This document shows, piece after piece, positions 6,568 through 8,604 of a stretch of 8,604 bases of DNA. Source of the DNA: JAAZMA01 sp036720245 (GTDB taxonomy: Bacteria > Bacillota > Clostridia > Tissierellales > Tepidimicrobiaceae); the NCBI GenBank assembly GCA_036720245.1, contig DAIMNI010000079.1:1-8604 (forward strand), given 5' to 3'. The position numbers and the translations under genes are program-made. Within the stretch, counting starts at the first letter, position 1, and the number at the start of each line of letters is the position of its first letter. Below the pieces are notes generated by a model, which ran no database searches, was not told the DNA's origin, and worked only from the letters and a program-made list of their open reading frames with translations.

Positions 6568-7749
6568 ATGAATTGGAATATATTAAAGGCCTTAATAATC
6601 ATAATTTTTGTATTTCTAATCCTTCTTATTTATTATCTAATTAATATTGGAAACAAATACATTTCTGAAGATAAAAAAATTAAAATAAATAAAAGAAAAA
6701 CATTAACTATTATTATAGGAATTATTTTTATTTATTTCTTTTATTTAATGTGGAAAAAATACAATATTATTACCGATATGATTTATACCATTCTCATATC
6801 TATAGTACTAGCCTATTTAATAAATCCTATGGTAGATTATTTAGAGAAATATAAAATGAAAAGGGGCATTGCTGTATTATTTATTTATGCCATAATATTG
6901 GGGATAATTTTAATATTGTCTTTTATTATAATACCTAAGACGGGAAGGGAAATTAAAAGACTTTTCAAATTATTGCCTGATTATTTTCATAGTATTTCAA
7001 AGGCCATTGACAATTTTTATATAAAATACTATGAAAGTATGGACAATATGCCTACTATATTTCAAAGTCTTGATGAAATTATAATTACTAATATGGAAAA
7101 ATTAGAAAATAGTATAAGTATAAATATATCCAAGTTTATTGATGGTATAATAATTACTTTTTCTAAAATAATTAGCTTAATATTAATTCCCATATTAACT
7201 TTTTATTTTATTAGGGATAAGGATTATTTTAAAGAAAAGGCATATTTTATGCTTCCAAGGGATTATAGGGAAGAAATTAAGGGATTAATTATAGAAATAG
7301 ATATGATTTTAGGCCAATTTATCAGGGGAAAATTATTATTAGCCCTATATGTAGGCATTGCCACTACCATATTATTATTATTGTTTAAAATTGACTTTGC
7401 TTTAATTATAGGCTTAATTACTGGAATAGCAGATATTATACCTTATTTAGGGCCATTTCTTGGTTTTTTACCTGCGGTGTTTTTTGCATTTTTATACAAT
7501 CCAATGAAGGCTCTTTGGGTAGGATTGTCATTTTTAGGGATTCAGTGGGTGGAAAACAATGTGTTGGCTCCAAAAATTATAGGGAAAAACATAGGTATAC
7601 ATCCTATAACTGTACTTTTAGCCTTGGTTTTAGGGGGAGGAATATTTGGCGTATTTGGAATGATTTTATCTATTCCCTTTATTGCTACAGTTAAAATATT
7701 ATATAATTATTATAAGAAAAAGATTAATTTGTTAAATACTAGAGAATAG
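6568..7749 (+). CDS. AI-2E family transporter (PerM/YtvI-like membrane protein)
   Basis: Integral membrane protein of the AI-2E exporter (DUF20) family. Members are variously linked to autoinducer export, Na+/H+ exchange or sporulation, so the substrate is not predicted. It has 393 residues from ATG 6568. Hydrophobic segments lie at about 6-27, 45-62, 68-86, 100-123, 197-215, 256-274, 277-320 (more than one) and 345-378. A soluble loop spans 124-195, as usual for the family. Diagnostic motifs are ADIIPYLGPFLGFLPAV (288-304) and QWVENNVLAPKIIG (326-339), then the glycine-rich GGGIFGVFGMILSIP. An in-frame TTG at 6529 would read through the hairpin and is less likely. No ribosome binding site is visible before ATG 6568, so the start is less secure than the family call. 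Confidence 0.9.
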   Translation: MNWNILKALIIIIFVFLILLIYYLINIGNKYISEDKKIKINKRKTLTIIIGIIFIYFFYLMWKKYNIITDMIYTILISIVLAYLINPMVDYLEKYKMKRGIAVLFIYAIILGIILILSFIIIPKTGREIKRLFKLLPDYFHSISKAIDNFYIKYYESMDNMPTIFQSLDEIIITNMEKLENSISINISKFIDGIIITFSKIISLILIPILTFYFIRDKDYFKEKAYFMLPRDYREEIKGLIIEIDMILGQFIRGKLLLALYVGIATTILLLLFKIDFALIIGLITGIADIIPYLGPFLGFLPAVFFAFLYNPMKALWVGLSFLGIQWVENNVLAPKIIGKNIGIHPITVLLALVLGGGIFGVFGMILSIPFIATVKILYNYYKKKINLLNTRE

Positions 7750-7755
7750 GTAAAA

Positions 7756-7784
7756 TTGACTTTTAAGACCATATATATTAAAAT
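7756..7784 (+). promoter_or_regulatory. Sigma-A-type promoter for the last gene
   Basis: TTGACT at 7756-7761, a 17-base spacer, then TAAAAT at 7779-7784. It starts 6 bases after the transporter stop, and transcription would begin near 7791. Confidence 0.65.
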
Positions 7785-7791
7785 AATGGGC

Positions 7792-7804
7792 ATGAAAGTT
7801 TCAT
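7792..7804 (+). promoter_or_regulatory. Short inverted repeat at the predicted transcription start
   Basis: ATGAAA and TTTCAT are perfect inverted copies around a central G, placed at about +1 to +13 of the preceding promoter. This position suits an operator. In AT-rich DNA such a short dyad can also arise by chance. Confidence 0.3.
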
Positions 7805-7846
7805 TTAAATTATATTATGGAGATTATTTTGAGGAGGAGCATCAAA

Positions 7847-8604
7847 TTGCAAAAAAATTGGGGGCCTGTTTTTAAATATATATTTACTTTATCCCTAGCA
7901 ATATCCTTGGTTTTAGTTATGCCAATTTCAAAGGTTAATGCTGCTGGAGATCAAAAGGCTATAATACTGATATTAGACCAAATTAGCTTGGAGGATTTAC
8001 TTAATAGCAATGTTTCAAATATAGATCTATTGCTAGAAAATGGGGCTATTGGCCTTATGAATACTCGGGCAAAATCAAGCGTATCAAATAGAGGCAGTAC
8101 ATATCTAAGTCTGGGTATGGGAGTGAGGACCTTGGCCTCAACTCAAGGTGGATTAGCTTTTTCTAGAGATACAATGTTTCCTTTACCAGATTATATATCA
8201 GGCAATAGTCTAATAGCTGAATATATCACTGCTAGTGATCTTTATAAATCTTATATGGGAAAAGAGGCCCCAGAGGGTGAAATAATAAATATTGCTATTG
8301 GAGATATAGAAAAAACTGCAATAAATACTACACCTAATAATCAAATTGGACTTTTAGGTAAAACAGCTAGGGAAAACAATCTGACCATTGGACTTGTGGG
8401 TAATAGTGATTATAATACACCAGCTAGGGAAGCTACTATGTTAGCTATGGATGAAAATGGTGTAATTCCTTTTGGCTATATAGATTCGGATTTATTAATT
8501 GCCGATACTGATGTTTTGGGCGGAGTAAAATTAAATTCAGATAGACTTCTAAAGGAAGTAGAACGTATTTTACCTAATGTAGATATATTATTTATAGATT
8601 ATGG
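7847..8604 (+). CDS. Exported alkaline-phosphatase-superfamily-like protein, 5' part
   Basis: The frame is open to the window end, so only about 252 residues are visible. GAGGAGGAG at 7831-7839 is 7 bases before TTG 7847. In-frame TTG 7829 and ATG 7817 are alternatives. The N-terminus has a basic start, a hydrophobic core (FTLSLAISLVLVMPI) and a cleavage-like KVNAA, a Sec signal peptide or signal anchor. Mature sequence begins AIILILDQISLEDLL, then LLLENGAIGLMNTRA and STYLSLGMGVRT. This resembles the first metal-site region of alkaline phosphatase/sulfatase-type enzymes (a hydrophobic strand ending in Asp, then 'leaeGa...'). The canonical Asp-Gly is Asp-Gln here. A family of uncharacterised clostridial exported proteins shares this look. 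The remaining metal ligands lie beyond the window, so enzymatic activity cannot be judged. Confidence 0.75.
   Translation, partial: MQKNWGPVFKYIFTLSLAISLVLVMPISKVNAAGDQKAIILILDQISLEDLLNSNVSNIDLLLENGAIGLMNTRAKSSVSNRGSTYLSLGMGVRTLASTQGGLAFSRDTMFPLPDYISGNSLIAEYITASDLYKSYMGKEAPEGEIINIAIGDIEKTAINTTPNNQIGLLGKTARENNLTIGLVGNSDYNTPAREATMLAMDENGVIPFGYIDSDLLIADTDVLGGVKLNSDRLLKEVERILPNVDILFIDY

Overview
The window is AT-rich with dense plus-strand coding, strong AGGAGG-type ribosome binding sites and TTG/GTG starts. This suggests a low-GC Firmicute of the Clostridia. The iscR-nifS-nifU order followed by an AI-2E-type membrane protein fits Clostridia/Tissierellia-like anaerobes, but the genus cannot be fixed from the sequence alone. 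No tRNA, rRNA, CRISPR array or insertion sequence was seen.

Left part (1 to about 4030): accessory, defence-like DNA. It opens inside the C-terminal half of a large helicase-methyltransferase restriction-modification protein (Eco57I-like methylase with an NPPY motif). Its frame is broken by what looks like one missing C in a short C run at 593-596, so it reads as two ORFs (2-610 and 589-2175). About 50 bp downstream lies a 583-residue protein of no recognised family. Its C-terminus has the core of a PD-(D/E)XK nuclease. Its N-terminal half carries a run of motifs that look like an HD-phosphohydrolase domain with the catalytic His/Asp replaced. This second gene is the best candidate in the window for something undescribed.

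Middle part (3979-6249): a non-coding stretch with two hairpins, one of them in an attenuator-like arrangement. Then comes a strong promoter with a palindromic Rrf2/IscR-type operator just downstream of the -10 box, driving iscR, iscS (nifS) and iscU (nifU). This is a minimal iron-sulfur cluster assembly operon: IscS supplies sulfur, IscU is the scaffold, and IscR senses cluster status and probably represses its own promoter.

Right part (6250-8604): a 56-residue YtxH-like membrane protein starting at TTG, a hairpin across its stop codon, an AI-2E family (PerM/YtvI-like) transporter, then a clear promoter and the 5' part of an exported alkaline-phosphatase-superfamily-like protein that runs off the window.
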